A stretch of DNA of 21,759 bases from Endomicrobium sp. GTDB taxonomy: Bacteria; Elusimicrobiota; Endomicrobiia; Endomicrobiales; Endomicrobiaceae. The DNA is taken from positions 1 to 21,759 of the forward strand of contig JAISIG010000049.1 of NCBI GenBank assembly GCA_031262135.1, in the 5' to 3' direction. Shown here piece after piece: positions 8,351-16,595 of the stretch (position 1 is the first letter of the stretch; every line of letters starts with the position of its first letter). The position numbers were made by a program, and so were the translations under genes. The notes under the pieces were generated by a model. The model was not told the DNA's origin. It searched no databases and saw only the letters and a program-made list of their open reading frames with translations.

Positions 8351-9424
8351 TTATAAATCGTCTGAATCTACCCACATTACATGCCAATTACTTTCTTTAA
8401 ATAAAATATCATCAGAAAATTGATTTGACAAGTTTTTTATTATCAAATTAAATATGAATGGACTTTTCAAAAAGCCATATCTTTTCAATTTATATTTTTT
8501 TGCTGAATGACAACTCATCATTGTCATAATAGCTTCTACTCCTTCTTTTTTTGCTTGAAGTTCCAATACTCTATTAATAATAGCATGGCATTTTTCATTT
8601 TCTGGCAATATTTGATAGTCCAATATTCCATAAGAAGGAACACTTTCTTTTATTATTTTACGATAAGCAACAAAAGCTACTAATTCTTTTTTACTATCTC
8701 TTACTTCTATAAATTTATAGTTTCTTTGGGGTGCAGAATATCTCCATCGAGCAAATGACAAATCTTTTATTAGAGCATTTGGAACTGTTTCTCTCCATTT
8801 CTTAGTAAATTCTTCGTACCCCTCTATATTATCTATATAATCTTTTATGTTATAAGAATATTCTTTATACAATTTACCTTTTAATATAAAATTATATAGT
8901 GATATAAAAATATTTGCTAATGGAGATAAAAATGATAGATGTTTTGAATTTAGCAATGAATTTAATCTAATAAATTTCATATACAATGGCAATTTAAATG
9001 CTACTTTCCATCCAACTTTTAGATGCCCTGGCATTACTTCTTTACGAATTACATATCCCATTGTAAATGGCACATTGTTGGATAGCTCATTTGTAGAAAA
9101 AGTTCCTATTTTAGTAAATATGCCTTTACCTCTATATTTTGAACTTGTCATAACATCACAAACCATACCTATATTTACTTTTTCACTACCTATCCTATAA
9201 ATATAAGGTAAGGCTGCATAATACCCCACTATTTCATCATCAATATATGCTGCATATTCCCACGATTTATTCATAGAAGGAAAGCTATGAAACTTCCATT
9301 TGTAATGCTCTATCCCTTGTATTGCTTCTCCATCAGTTTCAGGAAAACAATCCTTAAATAATGCACGCTGTTCTGATAAATTTAAATTATAATCAAATTT
9401 TTCTAATCTTAATTCTTGGTTCAT
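8351..9424 (-). CDS. GNAT-fold acyltransferase of a polysaccharide locus
   Basis: A 357-residue protein. Residues about 15-150 form a GNAT domain with the acetyl-CoA loop MTSSKYRGKGIFTKIG (R98-G-K-G101) after the beta-strand VNIGMVCDV. Residues about 200-345 look like a second, degenerate GNAT/FemX-like half (ARWRYSAPQRNYKFIEV, then a beta-alpha pattern ending FIFNLIIK). It is longer than single GNATs (about 150-180) and fits the two-lobed GNATs found beside DUF3473 deacetylases in exopolysaccharide clusters. It probably acylates a sugar amine or hydroxyl, perhaps re-acylating what the neighbouring deacetylase exposes; that pairing is inference. No transmembrane segment stands out. The ATG at 9424 follows an unusually AT-only leader with repeated TATGT/TATAT units. 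Confidence 0.78.
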   Translation of the reverse strand: MNQELRLEKFDYNLNLSEQRALFKDCFPETDGEAIQGIEHYKWKFHSFPSMNKSWEYAAYIDDEIVGYYAALPYIYRIGSEKVNIGMVCDVMTSSKYRGKGIFTKIGTFSTNELSNNVPFTMGYVIRKEVMPGHLKVGWKVAFKLPLYMKFIRLNSLLNSKHLSFLSPLANIFISLYNFILKGKLYKEYSYNIKDYIDNIEGYEEFTKKWRETVPNALIKDLSFARWRYSAPQRNYKFIEVRDSKKELVAFVAYRKIIKESVPSYGILDYQILPENEKCHAIINRVLELQAKKEGVEAIMTMMSCHSAKKYKLKRYGFLKSPFIFNLIIKNLSNQFSDDILFKESNWHVMWVDSDDL

Positions 9425-9457
9425 AATTAAATTTATGTTATGTTATGTTATATTATA

Positions 9458-9577
9458 TTATAAAATACCATTCTTTATAAGAAAATAGTATTGCTCCACT
9501 ATCTTTTTCCAAGTATATTTTTCTGTTGCTATGCGTTTCATTTCTGTTGCATTTTGTTTCAAGGATAATTCTGTTTT
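9458..9577 (-). pseudogene. Relic C-terminal tail of a GT4-type glycosyltransferase
   Basis: A 39-codon open stretch on the minus strand ending at a stop (9458-9460) and preceded in frame by a stop at 9578-9580. It contains ATEMKRIATEKYTWKKIVEQYY, split here as ATEMKRIATEKY then TWKKIVEQYY, which is the classic last-helix signature of GT4 glycosyltransferases (basic helix, then YTW, then IV..Y). The neighbouring intact GT4 ends with the analogous IERIKQYFTWDIVAKKY. There is no start codon of its own and no catalytic part. It is too short for ordinary gene finding and fills most of the 217-bp gap. The best explanation is the tail of an older glycosyltransferase gene replaced by recombination. 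Confidence 0.7.
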
Positions 9578-9641
9578 TTATTCAAACATTTACATATTAA
9601 AATTACAGCAAAGCACTAAAAAATCTCACATTTTATTACTA

Positions 9642-10748
9642 TCATTTACGAATAGAATACAAATAATCAATATATTTTTTTGCAACAATATCCCAAGTAA
9701 AATATTGTTTTATACGCTCTATATTTTTTGCTGAAGAAATAGACAGAGATTCTACATTATTGCAAAAATATTGAAGTTTGTCACACAAATCATCAACATC
9801 TTCACATTTGACATATATTCCATTTTCTTTTAATCCTTCTTTGTTGGCTTCTATATCTGAAGCTATAATAGGTTTTCCATAACTCATAGCTTCCAACAAA
9901 GAAATAGAAAGCCCTTCCAAAGTTGATACAATGCAAAAACCTAAACAATTGCTTAATAATGCTTCTTTATCTTCACCATAAACATTACCTGTAAATATGA
10001 TATCAGGATAACCTTCAGCCAATTTATGTAAATATTCAACATATTTAGGCATTAAATCATTAGAGCCAGCAATTACTAATTTTTTATTATTCAATTTAGC
10101 TTTTATAAAAGCCTTTATTAAATAATCTGGATTTTTATCTTGAATTAAACGTCCTAAATATAAAAAAAAAGAATTGTTTTCAAGTCCATATTTATCTATT
10201 ATAGGGGTTCTTATATTTTTTATCTTAGGTAAATTTACAGCTGTTGGTATAGTAATGCATTTTTTTTTATACACAGATAAAAAATAGTCTGTCTGTTCTT
10301 GACTTACCATAACAAAATTCTTGATTATATGTATTGATATATAATATAAAAATTTAATCATAATTTTCTGAATATATGTATACCTTGGTCGTTTCCATTC
10401 TAATCCATGCCCCATCAGCAATACCTTTCTACCAAACAATTGTGGAATCCAACATGCCCATCCTGGACCTACTGCATTATAATGAAAATATTGAACTTTT
10501 TTTTGAAAAAACAAAGCATTTAATGTTGATTTTATTGATAAGTATGTTTTACATAAATAATAACTTTTAGGAGATTTCCAATAAATGACACTAATACCGT
10601 TTAACATCTCTTTTTTGTTAATATTACTTTCACAATAAACAATAGGCTCATGTCCCATTTCAACTAATTTGCCACATAAATTGAACATATAATTTTCAAT
10701 ACCACCTATTTGATGTATATCACGCCCCCCAATAAATGCAATTTTCAT
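9642..10748 (-). CDS. GT4 family glycosyltransferase
   Basis: A 368-residue GT-B retaining glycosyltransferase, cytoplasmic, adding one sugar of the repeat unit from a nucleotide-sugar donor. The N-terminal Rossmann half begins MKIAFIGGRDIHQIGGIENY with the GG loop that binds acceptor/phosphate. The C-terminal half has FFLYLGRLIQDKNPDYL and the EX7E motif, E278-GLSISLL-E286, followed by AMSYGKPIIASD. Length is normal. It lies 18 bp downstream of the radical SAM gene and is followed by the relic GT4 tail. The opening residues resemble rhamnosyltransferase-like members, but donor and linkage cannot be deduced. Confidence 0.9.
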   Translation of the reverse strand: MKIAFIGGRDIHQIGGIENYMFNLCGKLVEMGHEPIVYCESNINKKEMLNGISVIYWKSPKSYYLCKTYLSIKSTLNALFFQKKVQYFHYNAVGPGWACWIPQLFGRKVLLMGHGLEWKRPRYTYIQKIMIKFLYYISIHIIKNFVMVSQEQTDYFLSVYKKKCITIPTAVNLPKIKNIRTPIIDKYGLENNSFFLYLGRLIQDKNPDYLIKAFIKAKLNNKKLVIAGSNDLMPKYVEYLHKLAEGYPDIIFTGNVYGEDKEALLSNCLGFCIVSTLEGLSISLLEAMSYGKPIIASDIEANKEGLKENGIYVKCEDVDDLCDKLQYFCNNVESLSISSAKNIERIKQYFTWDIVAKKYIDYLYSIRK

Positions 10749-10766
10749 AGATATTTTTATTTTATT

Positions 10767-11792
10767 TTATCTTTTTGTACTATTATCTATATCGTAAAAA
10801 GGAATACACGATGTATCAACTCTTTTTCCGCACATTACATTAATTTTATTTTTTATAACCCAAGGAACGACATATTTAATATGCTTTTTCATAACAGGTG
10901 CAACAGAGCCTATCATCCAGCAATTTTTGGGACAATTCGCAACTTTATCACGTATTTGTGCTGCTTTTTTACTATACCAAACATCTTCAAATGAATTCAC
11001 TTCGTTTAAATTGCCCATTACATCAAACCAACAACTTTCTTCCATTCCATTACAAGGAAGAATATTTCCATAAGGATCTACAAAGAAATTCTCTGTTCCG
11101 GCTTCACAGGGTAATATACGACGCCCTCCATGTATATAATTTATAAGTCCAAGATTAAAAAATGCCCTAAACCATGATTTAGGATTATTTTCTTTCATTA
11201 GACGCTGTATAAGTTCATCAAAATTTTCACATACTTCATCAATATTAGTTATTATGTTATCATATTTGTGAAAATAAAAAGAATTGTGAAAAGAGGCTGT
11301 GGCAAATTCCATTTTCAAATTATTATTCAATTCATAAAGATCAAGCATATCTTTAGAATTATTATTGGAGACTGTTATTCCAAAACCAATATCCTTAATA
11401 CCCATACGACGAAGCTCTAATAAAGTATGTAATCCCTTATCAAATCCACCTTGTCTACCACGAAGCTCATCATTTTTAGTAGAAAGACCTTCTATACTAA
11501 TTCTATATCCTACATCTGGATATTTTCTCGCTATATTAATAATGCGTTCTGAAAAGTATCCACTTGTAGAAAAAACAATACGTTTTGTTTTTTTCCTTAA
11601 TATTTTTACTATTTCTTCTATATCATCTCGCACGAACGGCTCACCACCTGTTATATTGACACTTCTCATCTTAGGAAGTTTCAACAATAATTCTGGTTCA
11701 AATTCTTCCGATACTTTTGTTGGATTATTCCAAATGTTACACATTTTGCATTGCATAGGACATCTATACGTCACAATAATAGATCCATCCAT
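10767..11792 (-). CDS. Radical SAM protein with SPASM-type C-terminal cysteines
   Basis: A 341-residue radical SAM enzyme. The [4Fe-4S]-SAM motif CxxxCxxC is C11-PMQ-C15-KM-C18, preceded by a beta-strand, and SAM-binding GGEP is at 49-52. A C-terminal cysteine set (C229, C247, C254, C287, C291, possibly C321 and C329) in LPCEAGTENFFVDPYGNILPC and CPKNC has the SPASM pattern that holds auxiliary clusters. SPASM enzymes typically modify peptides, but some act on sugars or other substrates. There is no small precursor-peptide gene nearby, and both neighbours are GT4 enzymes, so a glycan or nucleotide-sugar modification is a reasonable inference. A 167-bp very AT-rich gap precedes it. The family is firm and the substrate unknown. 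Confidence 0.88.
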   Translation of the reverse strand: MDGSIIVTYRCPMQCKMCNIWNNPTKVSEEFEPELLLKLPKMRSVNITGGEPFVRDDIEEIVKILRKKTKRIVFSTSGYFSERIINIARKYPDVGYRISIEGLSTKNDELRGRQGGFDKGLHTLLELRRMGIKDIGFGITVSNNNSKDMLDLYELNNNLKMEFATASFHNSFYFHKYDNIITNIDEVCENFDELIQRLMKENNPKSWFRAFFNLGLINYIHGGRRILPCEAGTENFFVDPYGNILPCNGMEESCWFDVMGNLNEVNSFEDVWYSKKAAQIRDKVANCPKNCWMIGSVAPVMKKHIKYVVPWVIKNKINVMCGKRVDTSCIPFYDIDNSTKR

Positions 11793-11959
11793 TTTTTTAT
11801 TTTTTTATGTTATAATTATATTTATTTTATTTTCTATAAATCTTGCGGATTTGCCAATCCATATTTAATTATTCAAAAAAATTTTATCACAACATACATA
11901 ATATATATTATTACATATTTGACAACTATAAATAGCTTAATTAATCATAATTTTAATTA

Positions 11960-12913
11960 TTAAACCATCTTTTCATATAAAGAAATTAGTTTTTTAGCTA
12001 CTGTTTCCATCCCATAACCTTTTAAAAGAAAATCTTCACGCCCTTTAAAAGAATCTACATTTTTTAATGCTTTATCTGCACATTCAGCTAATTCTTCAAC
12101 AGTGAAAGAAGCTGCTACATAACATCCATTTATATCACCTATCATTTCATTTACATTTCCCACGTCTGTTGACACAATAGGTGTATTGCAACACAAACAT
12201 TCCTTTACGCTATTGGGAGATCCTTCAAAATCACTACTCAATAAGTGTAAATCGCATGCATTTATATAAATAGGCATGACATTTCGTGGTGTATTTGTAA
12301 GTTCAATAGAAATGATATTATTATATCCATATTTTGTTCTTAACAAATTTAATACATCATCATACCTATCTTTTCTTTTCTGAGTACGTATTCCTTTATT
12401 AGAATCCATATACAATATGCATATACTATCTATTTGTAGCCCTAATTTTTGTCTACATAATACTTTATCCATTGGATGAAAAAAAATATCATTACAACCG
12501 TTTGGCAAATATCTTACTTTTGAATAATGTAAATATATAGAGTTGTTCTTTACAATAAAAGCATTAAAAAAAGGATAAAATAGATGAAAAAATAGCTTTC
12601 CCCATTCTCTGTCAGGATCGTTTTGATAAGATAATACACATTTTTTGAACATAGGCCAACCAGTCATAGATAGAATTATTGCACTTAACGCATGATGACA
12701 ATGCAATATATCATATTTATGCGTTAATATCCTCCACCATAATTTAGGTATGTATGTCAGGTATTTTTTAAATCCCTTATTTTGTCCATCACAATTAAAA
12801 ACTTCACAATCTATTCCTAAAGCTTGTAAAGATTCTACTTGTTCTTTTACAAATATGCCGAATATGGGAAATTCCTTTGTAGGATAATTAGTGGTGATAT
12901 GTAATATTTTCAT
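11960..12913 (-). CDS. GT4 family glycosyltransferase
   Basis: A 317-residue GT-B glycosyltransferase, a little shorter than usual (about 350-380). The N-terminal half opens MKILHITTNYPTKEFPIFGIFVKEQ, interrupted here after PTKEF, a start typical of GT4 enzymes of surface-polysaccharide loci. DILHCHHALSA follows at about 68-78. The C-terminal half has the EX7E motif, E230-GSPNSVK-E238, then CLCCNTPIVSTDVG. Its ATG overlaps the stop of the upstream polymerase gene (ATGA), implying translational coupling. Four cysteines fall close together near the motif (C239, C241, C242 plus C220), which is unusual but of unknown meaning. Donor and acceptor are undetermined. Confidence 0.88.
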   Translation of the reverse strand: MKILHITTNYPTKEFPIFGIFVKEQVESLQALGIDCEVFNCDGQNKGFKKYLTYIPKLWWRILTHKYDILHCHHALSAIILSMTGWPMFKKCVLSYQNDPDREWGKLFFHLFYPFFNAFIVKNNSIYLHYSKVRYLPNGCNDIFFHPMDKVLCRQKLGLQIDSICILYMDSNKGIRTQKRKDRYDDVLNLLRTKYGYNNIISIELTNTPRNVMPIYINACDLHLLSSDFEGSPNSVKECLCCNTPIVSTDVGNVNEMIGDINGCYVAASFTVEELAECADKALKNVDSFKGREDFLLKGYGMETVAKKLISLYEKMV

Positions 12914-14172
12914 TTATTTAACGTTTTATAATTGTGACAATTCATTTTTTCATGTTTAAGAATAATAGCTGATAATCCTGAATATATAACAATAAAAGAC
13001 AGTCTATTAGGTAGTGGCAAAGCAATAGATTCAAGTATCATACATCCTGTCGAAAAAGTTAAAATATACATATTAGATTTACTTATCATTTCAGATGGCA
13101 CGCAAGATTTGTATTTTCTTATTGCATAAGTCATTAATAACACATAAAGAATTAGTCCGATAATTCCATTTTCTCCTATAATGGATGACCAATGAGTATC
13201 CATTTTAAACTCAACTATATCATCTTTTCGCAATCCAAAAGTATTATCTATACCATAATCTGAATATACTTTACTATATTCTATATTTACAGGAACACTT
13301 CCAAAAGTTCCTTGTCCTGTACCAAATGGGAAAAAATCATACAATATTGAAAATGATGTTTTATATAATAGAATCCGTGGGATATCATTATCAACTGTAA
13401 AATTATACATTATTGCATATTTTTTTATTTTATCATTAAGACTTGGTATTGATAACAATACAGCTACTACTATAAACATACTCACACTAACTATTAAAAA
13501 TACTTTTATTTTGTGTTTATGCATATAGAAAAAATATCCAGCAAAAACAATCAATAACGCAATAATTGCTTTTAGTTGCAGTGTTATTACAACAGTTATA
13601 CTAAGGAATATAATATATCTTATATATTTATTTTTTCTTAGTTTATGATATTGAGCTAAAGATAATATTATTGCTTGATTACATAGTGAAGCAAAAAAAC
13701 CATACATAAATATTGAACTATTTATAAAAATAGAATCAACAATTACTGTATGTATAACAACTTCAATATAAAATGACAAAGCAATAACAATTATCGTTTT
13801 TATAATTAAATCAATAAAATAATCTATTTCATCCGAGCTAAAGTTAAAATTATAGCTAACAGCAAAATGAATAAATGGTAATAATGTTAAAATTGTTCCT
13901 ATTACAAAAAGTAAAAAAGAATGCACATACTGAGATATAATTCCATTAATTGCAATTATCAATAAGAATATAATAAACAAACGAGAAAACCCTTTATTTA
14001 TACAAAAGCCACCTTTATTAAGTACATATAAGATAAAAAAGCCAATAAATACAGAATATATAATATAATCAAAACCTAAAGGCAACAACCATCTATTTAT
14101 TGTTGAAAAAATTATGAATAAAATACTAAATACCATATATATTCTATTCCATATATTAATTTGTATTCTCAT
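12910..14172 (-). CDS. wzy: Wzy-like polysaccharide polymerase / O-antigen ligase family membrane protein
   Basis: A 420-residue polytopic protein with about ten or more hydrophobic helices (for example about residues 10-27, 30-50, 64-80, 85-105, 120-145, 185-235, 330-350, 365-415). A large hydrophilic loop at about 245-330 contains FFPFGTGQGTFGSVP, which resembles the loop signature (G.G.G-type, before a small helix) of the O-antigen ligase/Wzy superfamily. As the only polymerase-like gene beside a Wzx flippase it most likely joins undecaprenyl-linked repeat units in the periplasm. Wzy proteins vary so much that the ligase alternative cannot be excluded by eye. It is extremely AT-rich (17% GC at 13621-13680). 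It overlaps the next gene by 4 bp. Confidence 0.8.
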   Translation of the reverse strand: MRIQINIWNRIYMVFSILFIIFSTINRWLLPLGFDYIIYSVFIGFFILYVLNKGGFCINKGFSRLFIIFLLIIAINGIISQYVHSFLLFVIGTILTLLPFIHFAVSYNFNFSSDEIDYFIDLIIKTIIVIALSFYIEVVIHTVIVDSIFINSSIFMYGFFASLCNQAIILSLAQYHKLRKNKYIRYIIFLSITVVITLQLKAIIALLIVFAGYFFYMHKHKIKVFLIVSVSMFIVVAVLLSIPSLNDKIKKYAIMYNFTVDNDIPRILLYKTSFSILYDFFPFGTGQGTFGSVPVNIEYSKVYSDYGIDNTFGLRKDDIVEFKMDTHWSSIIGENGIIGLILYVLLMTYAIRKYKSCVPSEMISKSNMYILTFSTGCMILESIALPLPNRLSFIVIYSGLSAIILKHEKMNCHNYKTLNK

Positions 14173-14254
14173 TTGTTAATTAGTAAAAAAAGTTAACCTT
14201 TTTATGATATTTGATTTTTTTGTTATATATTTTTACATACATCTTCATTCTGTA

Positions 14255-15148
14255 TTATAGATTGATCCATGCTCCCAATTTATAATCCCATTCCTCTGGC
14301 GTAAATTCTTCAAATCCACTACCTGGATAGAATGTTATTTCTCCAAAGAAAAGTTGTTTATCAATTTCATAAAAATCTATTCTAACCAACTTAATTCCTT
14401 TTGAAAGAATCTCTGCATATTCTATCATTTTTTTATAAGAATATGGACATGGAATATTTATATCAGTTGAGGAATAATGACGTTCAAAAGGAAGTTTTAT
14501 CCAATTACGATCATAAAAATCAAGTTTAACTTCACTTTCTGACATTCTATCTGATACTACAAAAGAACATTTTACTTTTCCATTAAAACAGAATAATTTG
14601 TAATCCTTAAGCTCTCCTGTTTGATCTTCCATATATTGTTCTGCAAATATCTTCCGATTAACATGTTTGTATGGCCATTCTTTTGTAATGGAATATAGAT
14701 CAGATTTCAATGATTTATTTAATAGTCTTCGTGCCCGCTTTGTATCAAAAGATTTTTTATCTTTACATATCACAACACCAAGACTTCCTCCTGAATGATT
14801 TGTTTTGAGTACAAATTGATTAGGTAATTTATCAAAATCAATATCATCAAAACTATCCCATACACCTAATGTCGGAATAATTATATCATTTCCTAATAAA
14901 TTAGCAACATATTTTTTGACTAACACTTTGTCTACCTTAATTGTGTATTCAGGATTACGATCATATATTTTTAGCCATTGTATTTTCTCATTAAACGTTT
15001 TAGGATTATTGAGATGTAATAATCTTTTCATTTTCAAATAGTACATTATTCGCAAATACACACTATCTGAAAACAAGAAATAGCTTTTTCTTAATAAAAA
15101 TATTGCTATTTTACGAGGATTTTTTAAATACACTCTTAAATGTTGCAT
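14255..15148 (-). CDS. TupA-like ATP-grasp ligase (often annotated as glycosyltransferase)
   Basis: A 297-residue protein of the TupA-like ATP-grasp family. N-terminal NPKTFNEKIQWLKIYDRNP (48-66) is the family opening. The ATP-grasp core shows QFVLKTNHSGGSLGVVIC (111-128, Lys115 and the Gly-rich loop), IFAEQYM with Glu170, KDYKLFCFNGK (181-191), IRI-type VRIDFY with Asp258, and FGEITFYPGSGFE (268-280), where the acidic residues bind Mg-ATP. Such enzymes form amide (or similar) bonds between a carboxylate and an amine. The namesake TupA is linked to teichuronopeptide, where amino acids are joined to a uronic acid. A UDP-glucuronate 4-epimerase in the same locus makes a uronic-acid amide plausible here. 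The ligase fold is firm; the substrate is inference. Confidence 0.85.
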   Translation of the reverse strand: MQHLRVYLKNPRKIAIFLLRKSYFLFSDSVYLRIMYYLKMKRLLHLNNPKTFNEKIQWLKIYDRNPEYTIKVDKVLVKKYVANLLGNDIIIPTLGVWDSFDDIDFDKLPNQFVLKTNHSGGSLGVVICKDKKSFDTKRARRLLNKSLKSDLYSITKEWPYKHVNRKIFAEQYMEDQTGELKDYKLFCFNGKVKCSFVVSDRMSESEVKLDFYDRNWIKLPFERHYSSTDINIPCPYSYKKMIEYAEILSKGIKLVRIDFYEIDKQLFFGEITFYPGSGFEEFTPEEWDYKLGAWINL

Positions 15149-15257
15149 ACGTTATTTTAATCAGTAAATAATATTTATTCATTAATAATTTTATCAAAAT
15201 CTCATTTTTTATGCAATCTCTCGAATCTAATTATTTTTTATAATTCAAAACATTTGC

Positions 15258-16385
15258 TTATTCCATAAAACATTTAACGTATTGTTTTGCAACAATAACA
15301 GAATCATGAAATGAATTAACAAATACTCTTCCTTCAGCAGATATTTTTGCAATCAAATCTGGTTGAAGTAGTAATTTTTCTAATTGAGAAAAAATTTGAT
15401 CTACATCTGGTATAATATTGATTATCGGAATATTTTGTCCAAATTCTTTTTCACATTCAGGTTCATTGCCGCTCAATACAACTTTACCAGCGGCTAATCC
15501 TAACAAAGCATTCATCCCATAAGAATAAGAACGACATTGATCTACCAAAATATTAGCTTCATCAATTAAAGTAACATATTTTGCATAAGAAAGACGCTTC
15601 ACTATAGTAATATCAACAATATCACTATAACAACTCTCTATTTTTTCTAATGCTGCTAATATAATAGCATTTCCTTTATTTTCTCTATTTATTCCATAAA
15701 GAATTTTTATTTTATCACCTACAATATTAGATTTAACATCATATTTTGAAGCCATTGGAAGAGGAATTGTTGAAAGTAATAAATTTTTATTATTAGCACA
15801 ATAATAACGAAATGCTTCTGCATATTCATACATTACAGGAATAATTCCTATAATATTTTCAAGCAATTTATTAAAGATCGCAATTCTTTGTTTTCTAAAA
15901 TAAAAACTGTTTTGTAATGTAAGTTGATCATATTTAGAAAATCTATTTATATATAAATATACGGGTAACTCTCCGCCACATGCAGATAAATATATTTTAC
16001 CACGATGTTTCAGCACTGATTTAATATTTTTAAAAGAAAAATAAGGCAACCAAAAGGAACAATTAGATCTTATGAATTCACTATTAACAACTAAAACAAC
16101 ATCAAAAAATGATATATATTTCTTAATTTGCCTTCTAAACAAAAATGAATAATAGAATCCTTTTATATAATGGCTACCTCTAATTTTATGTCCTGATAAA
16201 TATATATTTGATATAGGAAAAATTATTTCATCACTATCATCAATTGTTTTTATTTTTTTCCAACCATCTCCATAATGAAAATGCACAACCTTACAACCTA
16301 ATTTTTGTAATCCAATTTTCAAATTTTGAGCAAAGCCACTATATTCTCCTATTATTAAAATATTTAATTTATTATTATTTTTCAT
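15258..16385 (-). CDS. GT-B fold glycosyltransferase (GT1/GT4-like)
   Basis: A 375-residue protein opening KLNILIIGEYSGFAQNLKIGL, interrupted here after GFAQN, a GT-B N-terminal strand-loop-helix. Further features are IYLSACGGELPVY at about 131-143, IKILYGINRENKGNAI (226-241, the typical start of the donor-binding half) and DQCRSYSYGMNALLGLAAGKVVLSGNEPE across 282-310. In the last segment the usual EX7E glutamates are not recognisable: the aligned place reads SYGMNALLG. This matches a Bacteroidota subgroup I recall with the same YSYGMNAL wording, so it is not necessarily inactive. It follows the truncated GT2 stub and may be the functional replacement for that gene. Donor sugar unknown. Confidence 0.82.
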   Translation of the reverse strand: MKNNNKLNILIIGEYSGFAQNLKIGLQKLGCKVVHFHYGDGWKKIKTIDDSDEIIFPISNIYLSGHKIRGSHYIKGFYYSFLFRRQIKKYISFFDVVLVVNSEFIRSNCSFWLPYFSFKNIKSVLKHRGKIYLSACGGELPVYLYINRFSKYDQLTLQNSFYFRKQRIAIFNKLLENIIGIIPVMYEYAEAFRYYCANNKNLLLSTIPLPMASKYDVKSNIVGDKIKILYGINRENKGNAIILAALEKIESCYSDIVDITIVKRLSYAKYVTLIDEANILVDQCRSYSYGMNALLGLAAGKVVLSGNEPECEKEFGQNIPIINIIPDVDQIFSQLEKLLLQPDLIAKISAEGRVFVNSFHDSVIVAKQYVKCFME

Positions 16386-16418
16386 ATATAAAAAATATTT
16401 TTTTAAACACCTTGCGCA

Positions 16419-16595
16419 TTAAAATATATCATAATTTTCACATACTTCAACCGTATCATCCGTTGAACAATCATCGCTAACAATCAATTCTATATTCTGA
16501 TATGTCTGTGTCTTTATACTCTCTAATGTTTCCAAAACATATTTAGACGAATTATAAGTAATCACACAAACAGAAACCAATGGGTTATTTTCCAT
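16419..16595 (-). pseudogene. Truncated GT2 glycosyltransferase (58 codons, N-terminal stub)
   Basis: ATG at 16595 to TAA at 16419-16421 encodes 58 residues that are an unmistakable GT2 (GT-A) N-terminus: [20 protein letters not shown], then TLESIKTQTYQNIEL, then IVSDDCSTDDTVEVC. The strand, the nucleotide-binding Asp pair (D41-D42) and the STDDT loop are present, but the remaining roughly 200 residues, including the DxD donor/metal site and the catalytic base, are missing. The frame stops at NYDIF. The start overlaps the end of wzx by 11 bp, as a normal coupled gene would, so the deletion hit its 3' part. It may still be translated as a peptide, but no glycosyltransferase activity is expected. 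Confidence 0.85.

Noticed and set aside
9425..9460. TATGT/TATAT tandem motif before the GNAT start, considered as a regulatory repeat
   Set aside because: Short and imperfect; such AT runs are common in leaders here.
11847..11860. GGATT/AATCC hairpin in the gap before the radical SAM gene
   Set aside because: Only a 5-base stem with a 4-base loop, expected by chance; no T-run or conserved leader features.
15149..15257. Open minus-strand stretch in the gap before the ATP-grasp gene, considered as another gene relic
   Set aside because: Translation is Lys/Ile/Leu-rich without any recognisable glycosyltransferase motif, unlike the two relics that were accepted.
15258..16385. GT-B gene considered inactive because the EX7E glutamates are missing
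   Set aside because: The replacement wording (YSYGMNAL...GK) looks like a conserved subgroup rather than decay, and the frame is intact.
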